The notes under the pieces: generated by a model
Seen by the model: the letters and a program-made list of their open reading frames with translations, nothing else
What the model was told of the DNA's origin: nothing
The model's database searches: none
Shown: positions 1 through 8,648 of the stretch, piece by piece
How positions within the stretch are numbered: the stretch's first letter is position 1
Layout: every line of letters starts with the position of its first letter
Assembly (NCBI RefSeq): GCF_008974285.1
Contig: NZ_BKZV01000001.1
Coordinates: forward strand, 1,210,214 to 1,274,213
Origin: Thermogemmatispora aurantia
GTDB taxonomy: Bacteria; Chloroflexota; Ktedonobacteria; Ktedonobacterales; Ktedonobacteraceae
DNA: 64,000 nucleotides
Direction: 5' to 3'
Program-made: the position numbers and the translations under genes

Positions 1-234
1 GCTGCCAAGATCTTGCAAAAGTATACCCATATCAGCGATCAGGCCGCTACCGCTGTCATGCAGGATCTTCGCAGCTCCTACCCATCTTCTCCTATCGTTG
101 ATCAACAGGCGTATAACGTGACTGCCTCTTTCGCCCAGGACACCGGTATCGCCAAGAAGATCCCTCCTTTCTCTTCTTTGGTTGACACCCAGATTGCCGC
201 TCAAGCGATGCAGGGCTTTACTCCGAACGTTTAA
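1..234 (+). CDS. NMT1/THI5-like ABC transporter substrate-binding protein, C-terminal fragment
   Basis: The open frame runs in from the left window edge and stops at TAA 232-234, so only the last 77 residues are visible. They match the C-terminus of the next gene (650-1759) almost position for position: both read QKYTHI, then a helix, then KKIPPFS-LVDTQ-AAQA-QGFTP before the stop. That makes this the end of a tandem paralogue, presumably a periplasmic-type binding lipoprotein of an ABC importer for a small organic nutrient (thiamine-precursor, sulfonate or similar). The ligand cannot be read from this fragment. The permease and ATPase are not in the window and could lie to the left. Confidence is high for the relationship to the neighbour and moderate for the function. 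Confidence 0.8.
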   Translation, partial: AAKILQKYTHISDQAATAVMQDLRSSYPSSPIVDQQAYNVTASFAQDTGIAKKIPPFSSLVDTQIAAQAMQGFTPNV

Positions 235-271
235 TGGCTCTTAGCTCCTAGCTACCATCACATTGAAGCTT

Positions 272-326
272 GCAGGCCGCACCCACCCAGTTACGTTGAT
301 AGCTGCGATGGGCACGGCCTGCTTTT
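272..326 (+). terminator. Weak hairpin with T-run after the first binding-protein gene
   Basis: An 8-bp perfect inverted repeat, GCAGGCCG (272-279) and CGGCCTGC (315-322), is followed by TTTT. The 35-nt loop is long for an intrinsic terminator, so this is tentative. The rest of the 415-bp gap (235-649) between the two binding-protein genes shows no gene that I can support. Confidence 0.35.
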
Positions 327-649
327 GAGAAGCGACACCGGCGATTGCTGGCCAAGCGCGAGAGAAATTCGCTCTGGGTTTGATCGAGCGGACTGCTCTC
401 TGCAGGCGACAATGATCAGCCCCATAGCCTCGTCCTTCTCCCTCGCCGATGAGCATGCATACGTGTTGTTGCTTATGGATAACTCGGTGATCATCAGCAG
501 CGCTCTGTGCCGTTGCCGGTCCCAGGCTGCTCTCAGCTCCATTGGAGCAGCCTACAGCAAGCCTAGTCTGCCGGCAATCTCTGGAGCATGTCCGTACGCA
601 GTCCACAGCACCGCTTGCCTGGCAAGCCACTCACAGGGAGGACTTACCC

Positions 650-1759
650 ATGTACTGGCAACAGCAGCGGCTACTTACACGTTGCAGCTTCTCGCTGCCT
701 ACGCTGATCCTGGTCTTGATTCTGTTCGCTACCAGTGCCTGTGGCGGCACCAGCTCCCCCCCGTCACCCAGCGGCCACAGTCAGGATAACATGAGATTAA
801 AAGTCGCAGTAGACAGCCTGTCCGCTCCTTTCTTGCCTGATCTGGTGGCACTTGACAAAGGCTACTTCCAGGTCCAGGGCCTCACTGTCTACCCCACTCC
901 CTTCCAGCTTGAACCGACCAGTCCCCAAATGGCCGAGGCCATCCACTCCGGCGCCATCGACGTGGCCGTCGGCGGCCTGCTGACCGAAGCCTTCCTCGTC
1001 TCTCAGGTCGACCCGGATGTCAAAGTGCTTGGTCAGCTGCAAGTGGCTTTTCCCAACGATATCACCGTTAGCAACAAGTTCCTGCAGCAGACCGGCCTCT
1101 CCGAGAGCAGTTCCCTGGAGGCCAAAGTCAAAGCCCTCGTCGGCAAGAAGATCGGCGTCATCTCTTCTACCGGCCAGACCGGCGCCTTCGTCAGCTACCT
1201 CTTCCACCTCTTTGGCCTGGATGTCAATAAGGCCGCTACCCTTGTAGCCGTTGGCAACAACGTCTCGGCGGCAGTGGCAGCCTTGAAGACAGGCCGCGTC
1301 GACGCTCTCAGCTTCTATAAGCCCGTCGGCGAGGCCATCGAAACCCAGGGCCTGGGGCGTATCTTCATCAGTCCTTTGCGCGGCGATGTTCCTCAAATGC
1401 AGGGACAACTCAACTCCGTCTTCTACGCCAAAGCCAGCCTCATCCGCGCCAAGCCCAACACCTTCAAGGCCCTTGTACGCGCTATGGCGATGGCCCTGGC
1501 CTTCATTCAGAAATACCCCGACCAGGCTATCAGGATCTTACAGAAGTACACCCACATCGACGATAAGACTGCCACCGCCGCTGCTCAGCATCTGCGTGCA
1601 TCCTATGCTAGCACGCCAATCGTCAATGAGCAGGGTTATAACGTCACCGCCAACTTCGCGTTGCAAACCGGCGCGGTCAAGAAGATTCCTCCTTTCTCCA
1701 CGCTGGTCGATACCCAAACTGCTGCCCAGGCTCTGCAGGGCTTTACTCCACCGATCTAG
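650..1759 (+). CDS. ABC transporter substrate-binding lipoprotein, NMT1/THI5-like
   Basis: Predicted 369-residue lipoprotein that captures a small solute outside the membrane for an ABC importer. The start at ATG 650 is chosen because GGGAGG lies 8 nt upstream and because the residues after it form a signal peptide (basic n-region, hydrophobic stretch, then lipobox ATSAC-GG); an in-frame upstream start at 542 would bury this signal. After a Ser/Pro/Gly linker comes an NMT1/SsuA-type bilobal domain (LKVAVDS, LVALDKGYF, IDVAVGGLLTEAF, VGKKIGV-SSTGQTGAFVSYLF, GRVDALSFYKPVGEAI), as in binding proteins for thiamine precursors, aliphatic sulfonates or nitrate. The ligand is not determinable. It is a tandem paralogue of the fragment at 1-234. 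No permease or ATPase follows on this side, so the partners must be upstream or elsewhere. Confidence 0.82.
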   Translation: MYWQQQRLLTRCSFSLPTLILVLILFATSACGGTSSPPSPSGHSQDNMRLKVAVDSLSAPFLPDLVALDKGYFQVQGLTVYPTPFQLEPTSPQMAEAIHSGAIDVAVGGLLTEAFLVSQVDPDVKVLGQLQVAFPNDITVSNKFLQQTGLSESSSLEAKVKALVGKKIGVISSTGQTGAFVSYLFHLFGLDVNKAATLVAVGNNVSAAVAALKTGRVDALSFYKPVGEAIETQGLGRIFISPLRGDVPQMQGQLNSVFYAKASLIRAKPNTFKALVRAMAMALAFIQKYPDQAIRILQKYTHIDDKTATAAAQHLRASYASTPIVNEQGYNVTANFALQTGAVKKIPPFSTLVDTQTAAQALQGFTPPI

Positions 1760-1912
1760 TTCAGGCTCATTCTGAGCAATACTCAGTCGCTCCTGGCGGC
1801 TACTGGTCGTTATCGCGAAACCATAACCGAACCGCCAGAAGCCTGGCCACAACCTAACGCTCAATCACGCTACCGGCAAAGAGCCTTGTTCTGGAAAGGA
1901 TCAATCCTAGCT

Positions 1913-2788
1913 ATGGTAGAGCACAGCCTCACCCCGACCCAGAAAGCATCGATAGGACACACAGCCTATATGACAGCCGCTGCGCGCGCTCATGAGAGTC
2001 AGCGACCAGATTGCCTCTTCCATGATCCCTGGGCCGCCAAGTTGGCCGGAGCCGAGGGAGAACGGCGTTTTCACCAGCTCGAAGACGCCGGCGGCAGCAT
2101 CATCGTCCGTACCCGCTTTTTCGATGAGTTCCTGCAGCGCACCGTCAATCAATGGAGCATCCGTCAGATTGTTATGCCCGCCTGTGGCCTCGATACCCGC
2201 GCTTTCCGCTTATCCTGGCCAGCGGACACCGTCCTGTTCGAACTGGACCAGCCCGACCTGCTGCGCTACAAAGAGGGCATCCTACAGGCTCAACGCGCCC
2301 AGCCAGGCTGCCAACGCCGCCTAGTCGCCGTCGATCTGATCGAGGACTCCTGGCCCACATGCTTACTTGAGGCCGGCTATGATCCTTCTCGCCCTTCGCT
2401 CTGGCTCATCGAGGGACTGCTCTTCTACTTACCTCACAAGGCCATCCTTCAGCTCCTTGAGCTGATGAGCAGCCTCAGCGCTCCCCACAGTTGGCTAGCA
2501 TTTGATGCCATTCATAGCGCTATGACTACCTCTCCGCTCACACAGCAGCGCATCGAGCGCGTCGCCCGGCTCGGTGTGCCCTGGATCGGTACCATCGATG
2601 ACCCCGTCGCTCTCCTGGCGTCCCTAGGCTGGCAGGCCACCGTTACCTCCAGCGCTCGCAAAGGCTACGAGTACAACCGTCCTGTCTATCCCTTCATTGC
2701 GCGTGATCAGCTCACGCCTGACATGGAAAGACTTTATCACTGGTTAGTGACTGCAGTTCGCCAGAGCCAGGCGCCTCAGCAGGAGTAA
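1913..2788 (+). CDS. SAM-dependent methyltransferase, LCMT/PPM1-like family
   Basis: 291-residue class I methyltransferase of the family related to leucine carboxyl methyltransferases. The family's SAM-binding motif appears as ACGLDTRAFRL (usual form GAGLDTRAYRL), followed by an acidic strand end (LFELDQPDLLRYK) and the post-motif WLIEGLLFYLP, all typical of this group. The substrate is unknown; in other bacteria relatives act on small molecules such as polyketides. ATG 1913 is preferred over TTG 1886 because AAAGGA (1894-1899) lies between them and the conserved region begins soon after. It stands alone: 153 bp after the binding protein and facing the convergent QueA-family gene, so context adds nothing about its role. 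Confidence 0.75.
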   Translation: MVEHSLTPTQKASIGHTAYMTAAARAHESQRPDCLFHDPWAAKLAGAEGERRFHQLEDAGGSIIVRTRFFDEFLQRTVNQWSIRQIVMPACGLDTRAFRLSWPADTVLFELDQPDLLRYKEGILQAQRAQPGCQRRLVAVDLIEDSWPTCLLEAGYDPSRPSLWLIEGLLFYLPHKAILQLLELMSSLSAPHSWLAFDAIHSAMTTSPLTQQRIERVARLGVPWIGTIDDPVALLASLGWQATVTSSARKGYEYNRPVYPFIARDQLTPDMERLYHWLVTAVRQSQAPQQE

Positions 2789-2982
2789 GCCAGGCGTTCA
2801 AAACAGAGGCCCGACAAGCGCGTGCGGTCCGCTTAAGCAAGAGAGCAGCAGCATAGTCTGCTGCCGTTGCGCCGTTGGCTGAGCCGAAGCTCTCCCTGGT
2901 CGCCGCGCTTGTCGGGCTCTGGCTGCCTGCACCAGCCTCTCGTCAAGTACAGCAGGCACCGCAGGTCTCAGCCGTCCCCTGC

Positions 2983-4161
2983 TCAAGGCAGGATCAGATG
3001 CACGTCGCCAAACTCATGCCAGAGATAGCCCTCCTGCAGTGCCGCAGCATAGGCCCGCTCCAGATGCTCGCGTCCAGCCAGCGCCTCTAAGAGCGCCAGA
3101 TGCGAGGCACGCGGCTCATGGAAGCCTGTCAGCAGCCCACCGACCACACGCACCCCCCGCTGTGGAGTAATCACCAGATCCGTCCAGCCCTCACCTGGAT
3201 GCACGACCCCATACTGATCGGCTACCGTCTCGAGGGCCCGCATCGGCGTTGTCCCTATGGCGATGACTCGCCGTCCCTGCCGGAGAGCCGCATTGACCAA
3301 CTCAGCACTCTCAGCGGGCACCCGATAGTACTCCTCGTAGGGCGGCTCATGCGCCTCCAGGCTGGCTACCCCCGTATGAAGCAGCAGGGGAGCGAACTGA
3401 ACCCCCTCCGCTACCAGCCGCGTGACCAGTTCAGGCGTAAAAGGACGGCTGGCCGAGGGCATCTCCGCGCTGCCCACCTCTGTGACAAACACCGACCGAT
3501 AATAGTCGATTGGCCACTCCTGCCGTACATAGCCATAGCGAATCGGAAAGCCATAGTGTTCCAGATAGATCTCAAGCGGCGCCGGCAACTCCAACGTGGC
3601 CACCCAGAGACGCAGCTGAGCGGCAGCTTTAGCGCGCGAGTTACGCCCGTAGGGGGTATGCAGCACCGCCCGCCCCCCTTGCGGCAGCATCAGCACCTCA
3701 CCAGGTTCGAGGCCGGAAAAGGGCTGCGAGCCTTGAGAGAGAGGCCGCCGGACCTCAACTACCCAGAGACCTGCCGGCAGACAGGTCGAGAGATGCAGCT
3801 CTAACGGATCTCCGCCGGCTCGCTCAGCCGGCAGGGCGGCTTTCATCATGCCACTGGTATTAATCACCAGCACGTCGCCTCGCCTGAGAAAAGCCGGCAG
3901 CTCGCGAAAGCGCGCATGCACCAGGCGATTGTCGCTGCGATAGGAGACCAGCAAACGCACCTCGTCGCGCGCCAGGCCACGCGCCTCGGGCGGCTCTCCG
4001 GCTTCCAGCTGAGACGGTAGCTCAAACGACAAAGCAGTCAGATCCCGCTCAACCGTCTGCCATGACCATTTAGAACCAGCTTGAGGAGCAGCTTCCCTCA
4101 CACGCCCCCCACTCTCTGGACGCTGTCCACGCCAGCTCTCTTCTAATCCGCTCATAGACAC
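2983..4161 (-). CDS. queA: S-adenosylmethionine:tRNA ribosyltransferase-isomerase family protein (QueA-like)
   Basis: 392 residues, longer than the usual ~350, with an extra N-terminal segment. QueA transfers and isomerises the ribosyl part of SAM onto preQ1-tRNA to make epoxyqueuosine. Family landmarks: GDVLVINTSGMMKAALPA near residue 95, EYYRVP, then GRRVIAIGTTPMRALE, WTDLVITPQRGVRVVGGLLTGFHEPRASHLALLEALAG and the ending YLWHEFGDVHLI. However the canonical SVAAPTAGLHFT segment reads EMPSASRPFT and HVGLGTF reads HTGVASL, so this is a divergent branch and the substrate may differ from preQ1-tRNA. Start: GTG 4161 sits 6 nt after AAGGA; ATG 4155 is an alternative. It lies 42 bp downstream of an SDR gene, probably in one transcript. 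No other queuosine gene is in the window. Confidence 0.72.
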   Translation of the reverse strand: MSMSGLEESWRGQRPESGGRVREAAPQAGSKWSWQTVERDLTALSFELPSQLEAGEPPEARGLARDEVRLLVSYRSDNRLVHARFRELPAFLRRGDVLVINTSGMMKAALPAERAGGDPLELHLSTCLPAGLWVVEVRRPLSQGSQPFSGLEPGEVLMLPQGGRAVLHTPYGRNSRAKAAAQLRLWVATLELPAPLEIYLEHYGFPIRYGYVRQEWPIDYYRSVFVTEVGSAEMPSASRPFTPELVTRLVAEGVQFAPLLLHTGVASLEAHEPPYEEYYRVPAESAELVNAALRQGRRVIAIGTTPMRALETVADQYGVVHPGEGWTDLVITPQRGVRVVGGLLTGFHEPRASHLALLEALAGREHLERAYAAALQEGYLWHEFGDVHLILP

Positions 4162-4203
4162 CTATCGTCCTTCTGCATAGTCAGCCTGCAACCATCGCCG
4201 GAA

Positions 4204-4911
4204 TCACGCTTTCACCTCACGCGCCAGATAGCGCCCAGAGGGATAGTCTCCTTTAATCAAGGCCAGCAAGCCTGGCACACTCACCTCTGGAGGTGGCCGA
4301 TCACTGATATCCTCTCCCGGGAAAGCCTCCTGATGCAGCCGCGTCCTCATGTCTCCAGGGTCAACCAGGTAAACCCGCCACTGCGGCTGCTCCACAGCCA
4401 GGATAATAGTCAGCTGCTCCAGCGCCGCTTTGCTTGAGCCATAGCCACCCCAGCCTGGATATGGCTCACGCGCCGCATCGCTCGTAATATTGATGATACA
4501 GGCTTTGGATGAGAGATAGCGCCGCACTCTCTGGATGAGAGAAAGAGGCGAAAGAGTATTGACACGATAGACTTGCTCTAGAATCTCTAGAGGATATTCC
4601 AGCAGAAATGGCTGGGGACTGGGACCAAGAATACTGGCGTTATTGACCAGCAGGTCAAGCTTCCCCCAGCGCGCCACAGCGCTGGTCAGAGCCTGCTGGT
4701 GCTCAGGATCGCTGACATCGCCAGTAGTAGCCACAACCTCGCTCCAGCGGGCCAGCTCGGCCCGCGCTTGCTCCAGCTCTCCGGCAGTGCGCGCATCGAT
4801 AATGAGTCGCCAGCCCGCACGCGCCAGCTCACGGGCCAGAGCTAGCCCCAAGCCGCGCGAGGCCCCAGTGATCAGCCCGATACGGTCAGCGCTCAGAGAA
4901 GAAGACATCAT
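4204..4911 (-). CDS. SDR family NAD(P)-dependent oxidoreductase
   Basis: 235-residue short-chain dehydrogenase/reductase. Visible family elements in order: cofactor loop TGASRGLGLA near residue 16, acidic DVSD, NNAS in the middle, catalytic Ser in INITSDAA, and the catalytic YGSSK (Tyr-x3-Lys). The Arg-containing segment after strand 2 (IDARTAGEL) does not settle NAD versus NADP. The substrate is unknown. The start is the first of two adjacent ATGs (4909-4911), 10 nt after AAGGAGG. It is the first gene of a two-gene minus-strand unit with the QueA-like gene, which suggests a linked, possibly nucleoside- or tRNA-related, reduction, but that is inference only. Confidence 0.82.
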   Translation of the reverse strand: MMSSSLSADRIGLITGASRGLGLALARELARAGWRLIIDARTAGELEQARAELARWSEVVATTGDVSDPEHQQALTSAVARWGKLDLLVNNASILGPSPQPFLLEYPLEILEQVYRVNTLSPLSLIQRVRRYLSSKACIINITSDAAREPYPGWGGYGSSKAALEQLTIILAVEQPQWRVYLVDPGDMRTRLHQEAFPGEDISDRPPPEVSVPGLLALIKGDYPSGRYLAREVKA

Positions 4912-5289
4912 AGATCACGAACCTCCTTGCTTGTTGAAGCACTCACACGCGAGACCGATCATAGGCGCGTCACGGGGAGCACGCACCGGGCAAGTGGACA
5001 GATCACTCACTGTCCTTGTGGGCAGATCTGTCACTGTCAGAGCGAGGAACATCACAATGGCTTGTAGTTCAGGTCGCCTCCTCTTGGAGATCGCTGATAC
5101 AGTCGCCAAGATCCAAAAATAGGGCCAGACCGGCGGCATCGTGTGGTCAGAAAGAAGAGGTCAGCACACGATATCGCCGATCTGGCTGCCACTTTCCGTC
5201 ACGGCTCTGATGCAGTACCTGGGCATCAGCTTGCTTCGCTCACCGATCAGACAGCACCGGGCCAATCAGCAGGCGAGCTTGGAGGGAGA
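4912..5289. other. 378-bp intergenic region between dnaA and the SDR gene
   Basis: No gene that I can support. It holds the SDR ribosome-binding site at its left end and an inverted repeat GACAGATC (4997-5004) / GATCTGTC (5025-5032) with a 20-nt spacer, embedded in repeated ACTGTC/GACAGT words. It has no T-run in either direction. It could be an operator or a weak dnaA terminator. Confidence 0.4.
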
Positions 5290-6885
5290 TCAGAGGCGCC
5301 GCAGATCTATTCTAGACTGTTCGATTGTCTCGATGACCGCCGCGATCTCCCGACGCACGCGGTCATTGGTAGCCATCTCCGCCTGCACCTTCTCCCAGCC
5401 ATGCATAATCGTCGTATGGTCACGTCCACCTAGCTCGGCGCCAATCTGGAGCAGCGAAGCATCGGTCTGCTCGCGCATCACATACATCGCCACCTGACGC
5501 GGCCAGACGATCTCTCGATCGCGAGCCTTGCCTCGCAACTGCTCGGGATCGACATTATAGTAGCGACAGACACCCTCCAGGACCTCGCGCACCGTTAAGG
5601 TTGCCGGCGGCTTGCTGTTATAGATATGCTCCAGAGCTTTGGCGGCCAGACTGACCGTGAGAGGCTCCTGATGCAAGGTGGCATAGGCGATCACACGCTT
5701 CAAGGCCCCTTCCAGCTCACGAACGCTGCGACATTCGGGACGAGCGATATAATCGATGACCGCCGGAGGGACCTGGAAACGCATCGACTCAGCCTTGGAG
5801 CGCAAGATCGCCTGGCGATGCTCATAATCAGGCGGCTGAATATCGGCCAACAACCCCCATTCAAAGCGCGAGCGCAGGCGATCCTGCAGGCTCACAATCG
5901 CCTTGGGGGGGCGATCACTGGTCACTACGATCTGCTTATTAGAATCGTAGAGCGCGTTAAAGGTATGAAAGAACTCCTCTTCTGTCGATTCCTTGCCAGC
6001 GATGAACTGAATATCGTCGACCAGCAGAATATCGATCTGGCGATACTTCGCGCGGAACTCCTCCGTTTTCTGAAAGCGAATAGCGTTGATAATTTCATTC
6101 GTGAACTTTTCAGAGGTCGTGTAAAGAACGCTCAGGCCCGCAGCCTCACCATGATGTCCAATGGCATGAAGCAGATGGGTCTTACCCAGCCCTACCCCCC
6201 CATAGAGGAAGAGTGGATTGTAGACATAGCCGGGGCGCTCGGCGACTGCCTTTGAGGCGGCATGAGCCAGGCGGTTCGACTTGCCGACAATGAAGGTATC
6301 GAAGGTATAGCGAGGATTCAGCATACTACCGCCTTCAATGGGAGTAAAGAGATGCTCCTGTTCGCCGCCGCCAGTCTTCTCCTCGGCAGAGCGCTCATAT
6401 CCAAGAAAGATGGCAGCCTGTTCCTGCTCCTCCTCATGGGCTTCGGCGCGATGGGGAACCGGGCGAGCGCTAGAGGGGGCATGAGACGTCATCACAATCG
6501 CCGGTGAAGACGAATCGAGCTTCGCCCGTAAGGCCGGGCGATGTCTGGGTGCGCGATACGCGCGTTTCAAACGCTGGGTAGGTCCCTCACCCAGAGCGGC
6601 CTCCTGCTCCAATGCCTGTAACTCCTCATTGACCGTCGAACCCTTAGTAACCACAAAGCGCACCTCGGGCTGACAGCCAGTCGCCTCCGAGAGGAGGGAG
6701 CGGATCATCTCGATAAAGCGGACTTCCATTTGAGCCTTGGCAAAGGCCGAGGGCACCCCTACCATAAAGACGTTCTCGTCGAACGAGAGACCCACCGTAC
6801 CGCTGAACCAGGTATCGTAGACGGACGGCTGGACCCGGGTCTGTATCTGCTCCAGTGTCGCTTTCCAGATCTGTCTTGCATTCAC
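5290..6885 (-). CDS. dnaA: Chromosomal replication initiator protein DnaA
   Basis: 531-residue AAA+ initiator that opens oriC. Domain I (residues 1-80) has the DnaA N-terminal fold (IWKATLEQIQTRVQPSVYDTWFSG); domain II is an unusually long, charged, low-complexity linker (about 85-185). Domain III carries Walker A GGVGLGKTHLLHA near 229-241, Walker B ILLVDDIQFIAGKE and the arginine-finger region LQDRLRSRFEWGL. Domain IV ends with the DNA-binding signature GGRDHTTIMHGWEKV. ATG 6885 has GAGGTGA upstream. dnaN and recF do not follow it: downstream come an SDR and a QueA-like gene, so the classic dnaA-dnaN order is broken here. I saw no cluster of TTATCCACA-like boxes in the flanking gaps, so an adjacent origin is not supported. 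Confidence 0.96.
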   Translation of the reverse strand: MNARQIWKATLEQIQTRVQPSVYDTWFSGTVGLSFDENVFMVGVPSAFAKAQMEVRFIEMIRSLLSEATGCQPEVRFVVTKGSTVNEELQALEQEAALGEGPTQRLKRAYRAPRHRPALRAKLDSSSPAIVMTSHAPSSARPVPHRAEAHEEEQEQAAIFLGYERSAEEKTGGGEQEHLFTPIEGGSMLNPRYTFDTFIVGKSNRLAHAASKAVAERPGYVYNPLFLYGGVGLGKTHLLHAIGHHGEAAGLSVLYTTSEKFTNEIINAIRFQKTEEFRAKYRQIDILLVDDIQFIAGKESTEEEFFHTFNALYDSNKQIVVTSDRPPKAIVSLQDRLRSRFEWGLLADIQPPDYEHRQAILRSKAESMRFQVPPAVIDYIARPECRSVRELEGALKRVIAYATLHQEPLTVSLAAKALEHIYNSKPPATLTVREVLEGVCRYYNVDPEQLRGKARDREIVWPRQVAMYVMREQTDASLLQIGAELGGRDHTTIMHGWEKVQAEMATNDRVRREIAAVIETIEQSRIDLRRL

Positions 6886-7675
6886 CGGCTCTCACCTCAT
6901 ACGCAGTTCGTCTCTGCCTTCAGGCTGCGTCAGTTCGCCCTGATTTGCTTCGTTCGGGCATAGAAATGCCAGGTCACAGGCCTGGATCATCAGAAACAAT
7001 TCGGCAGCTAGAGGGGTGCCCAGCCCTACGCTGGTAGTACAAGGGTCGGATGAGTAGGACAAAAAACACCCGGATGAACGTATTCCTGAATAGCAGAGGG
7101 TAATGGTAGCACTAAACCAAAAGGCTGTAAAGCCCTCTTTTGGTACCAGATGAGAAGCAGACCATAGGAATTCCTTTACCAGTAATATATACTGGGTTCA
7201 AAGCGCGCAGGGTGCTCTTGTGAGCAAGGAAAAAAGTCCTGTTGTCGTTGGGAAGCGAGGGCCTAGAGGCGAGGCGTGCCTCATGCACTCAGGCAACGCC
7301 CTTCCCGCTCCACCTCGCTCACCCAGCTGTCACCAGAGCTGGGGGATGACAGCCCTCCTCCCCCACTCATACGCCGCTCAGATGCCCCTGCTCTTATCTG
7401 GCTGCTCACCCTGCCCCGTTTCTGATACCTGGCCTGGATAGCATAACAGGCTCGCACGATAGAGCAGTGCAACGAAGGCGCGTGCTCTTGGCTTTCCCTC
7501 TTCACAGTGCGCCTTTCAGGGAGGAAGAGTGAGTAAGGGAGAGCGCGACGTCCTTGTTCAGGCTCTAGTCGCTGCCACGCTGCAATCCCTTGAGGAGAGG
7601 ATAGAAAGGAGAGGCAGCCGCTCTGCTCCTGACCCCCTGGTCCGCAGGCCATCAGGGAGAGGAGCCGGCTGCTCG
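6886..7675. other. 790-bp divergent intergenic region upstream of dnaA
   Basis: No convincing gene. It contains several inverted repeats: ACCAAAAG (7116-7123) with CTTTTGGT (7137-7144); the near-palindrome CCAGTAATATATACTGG (7179-7195); and two mutually exclusive hairpins, CCAGCT/AGCTGG (7323-7342) and CTGTCA/TGACAG (7327-7352). It presumably holds the dnaA promoter and that of the lipoprotein gene at 7676. No DnaA-box cluster was seen. Confidence 0.5.
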
Positions 7676-8440
7676 ATGATGCTCATGAAAGCATTATTGC
7701 GCTCGGCACAGATTGCTCATTCGCCGCAGCATCGACATGGCTGGCTCCTACTCCTGGCCCTGGTGATCCTGACGGGATCACTGACAGCTGCCTGTTCTGG
7801 TCTGTTGGGCGGCAATACACCTCAATCTGCAACCAACACTCCCACTGCAGCAACTGTCGCGTTGAATCAACTCCATTGGTGCGGTAAGCCTTCGATGCTG
7901 TTCCGTGATGAGGGGGCAACTGTCTCACCATCAGCCTCCACCGCTACAGCGACGACGACCGCCACCGCCACTGCTCAGGCCACGGCTGCCAGCAGCGGCC
8001 CACGCACACTTACGGGTTGGGAGCAGGTTCAGCCTTTGCTCGGCTTCACTGTCTACCTTCCTCCACGCCTGCCTGCTCGCACTTGCTTGGTAAGCGCCCT
8101 TGGCACAGTCCACGACCCTATTTTTGGAGGTAACTTCTCGATCTCGTATCTGTTGCCGGATGGAAGCGCTATCAGCCTCTCAGAGGCGCCGCACCGTAAC
8201 CAGAAGTCGCTATTCCAGTGCACAGCCTCTCCCGTGACTCCCACGGCCACGGCTCGCCCTCAGACAAAGGCCAGCCCCACAGCCCAGGCGAGTCCAACAC
8301 CGACGCGGACGCCGAACCAGATTTGTTCCGGGGTACGTGGCGAGACCAGCATCGTTTTTTCGGCGCCCGGCGATGAGAAGGCGCTGAAACAGTTTTTTGA
8401 TACGCTGCAACCCGATGTGGCCTGGGTGCCTCTCTCTTGA
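7676..8440 (+). CDS. Hypothetical lipoprotein with Ser/Thr-rich linkers
   Basis: 254 residues with no family that I recognise. ATG 7676 (11 nt after GAGAGGAG) gives a signal peptide with a long hydrophobic run and the lipobox LTAAC-SG; an in-frame start at 7529 would put 49 extra residues in front of it and is rejected. After the lipid anchor come low-complexity Thr/Ala/Ser linkers (residues ~35-105), a globular segment (LTGWEQVQPLLGFTVYLPPRLP to FSISYLLPDGSAISLSEAP), a second Thr/Pro linker and a C-terminal segment ending in DTLQPDVAWVPL. Four Cys outside the signal could form disulfides. The FSISYLLPDGSAISL segment looks like part of a DUF4367-type outer domain, but this is a guess. It lies upstream of two zinc-ribbon protein genes. 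Confidence 0.7.
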   Translation: MMLMKALLRSAQIAHSPQHRHGWLLLLALVILTGSLTAACSGLLGGNTPQSATNTPTAATVALNQLHWCGKPSMLFRDEGATVSPSASTATATTTATATAQATAASSGPRTLTGWEQVQPLLGFTVYLPPRLPARTCLVSALGTVHDPIFGGNFSISYLLPDGSAISLSEAPHRNQKSLFQCTASPVTPTATARPQTKASPTAQASPTPTRTPNQICSGVRGETSIVFSAPGDEKALKQFFDTLQPDVAWVPLS

Positions 8441-8648
8441 AGAGCCTTCGCTGCTGCTGCAAGGTAGAGCGAGAGGGAAGAAGGAAGAGGCAAGCCAGGG
8501 CCTTGCAGACAGCGTGCTCGCTAAGTTAAGACCAGAGTACGAGCGCAGAAACAACCATCAAGGAAATCTTCGACCCCATTGGGGGAAAGCAGGTCCCGAG
8601 GTGGCCCCGTTTCGAGCACGTCCTCTCGCTAGGAAAGGAGTCAGGAAT

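Noticed and set aside
6886..7675. Possible oriC beside dnaA
   Set aside because: No cluster of TTATCCACA-type boxes and no AT-rich unwinding region were seen by eye.
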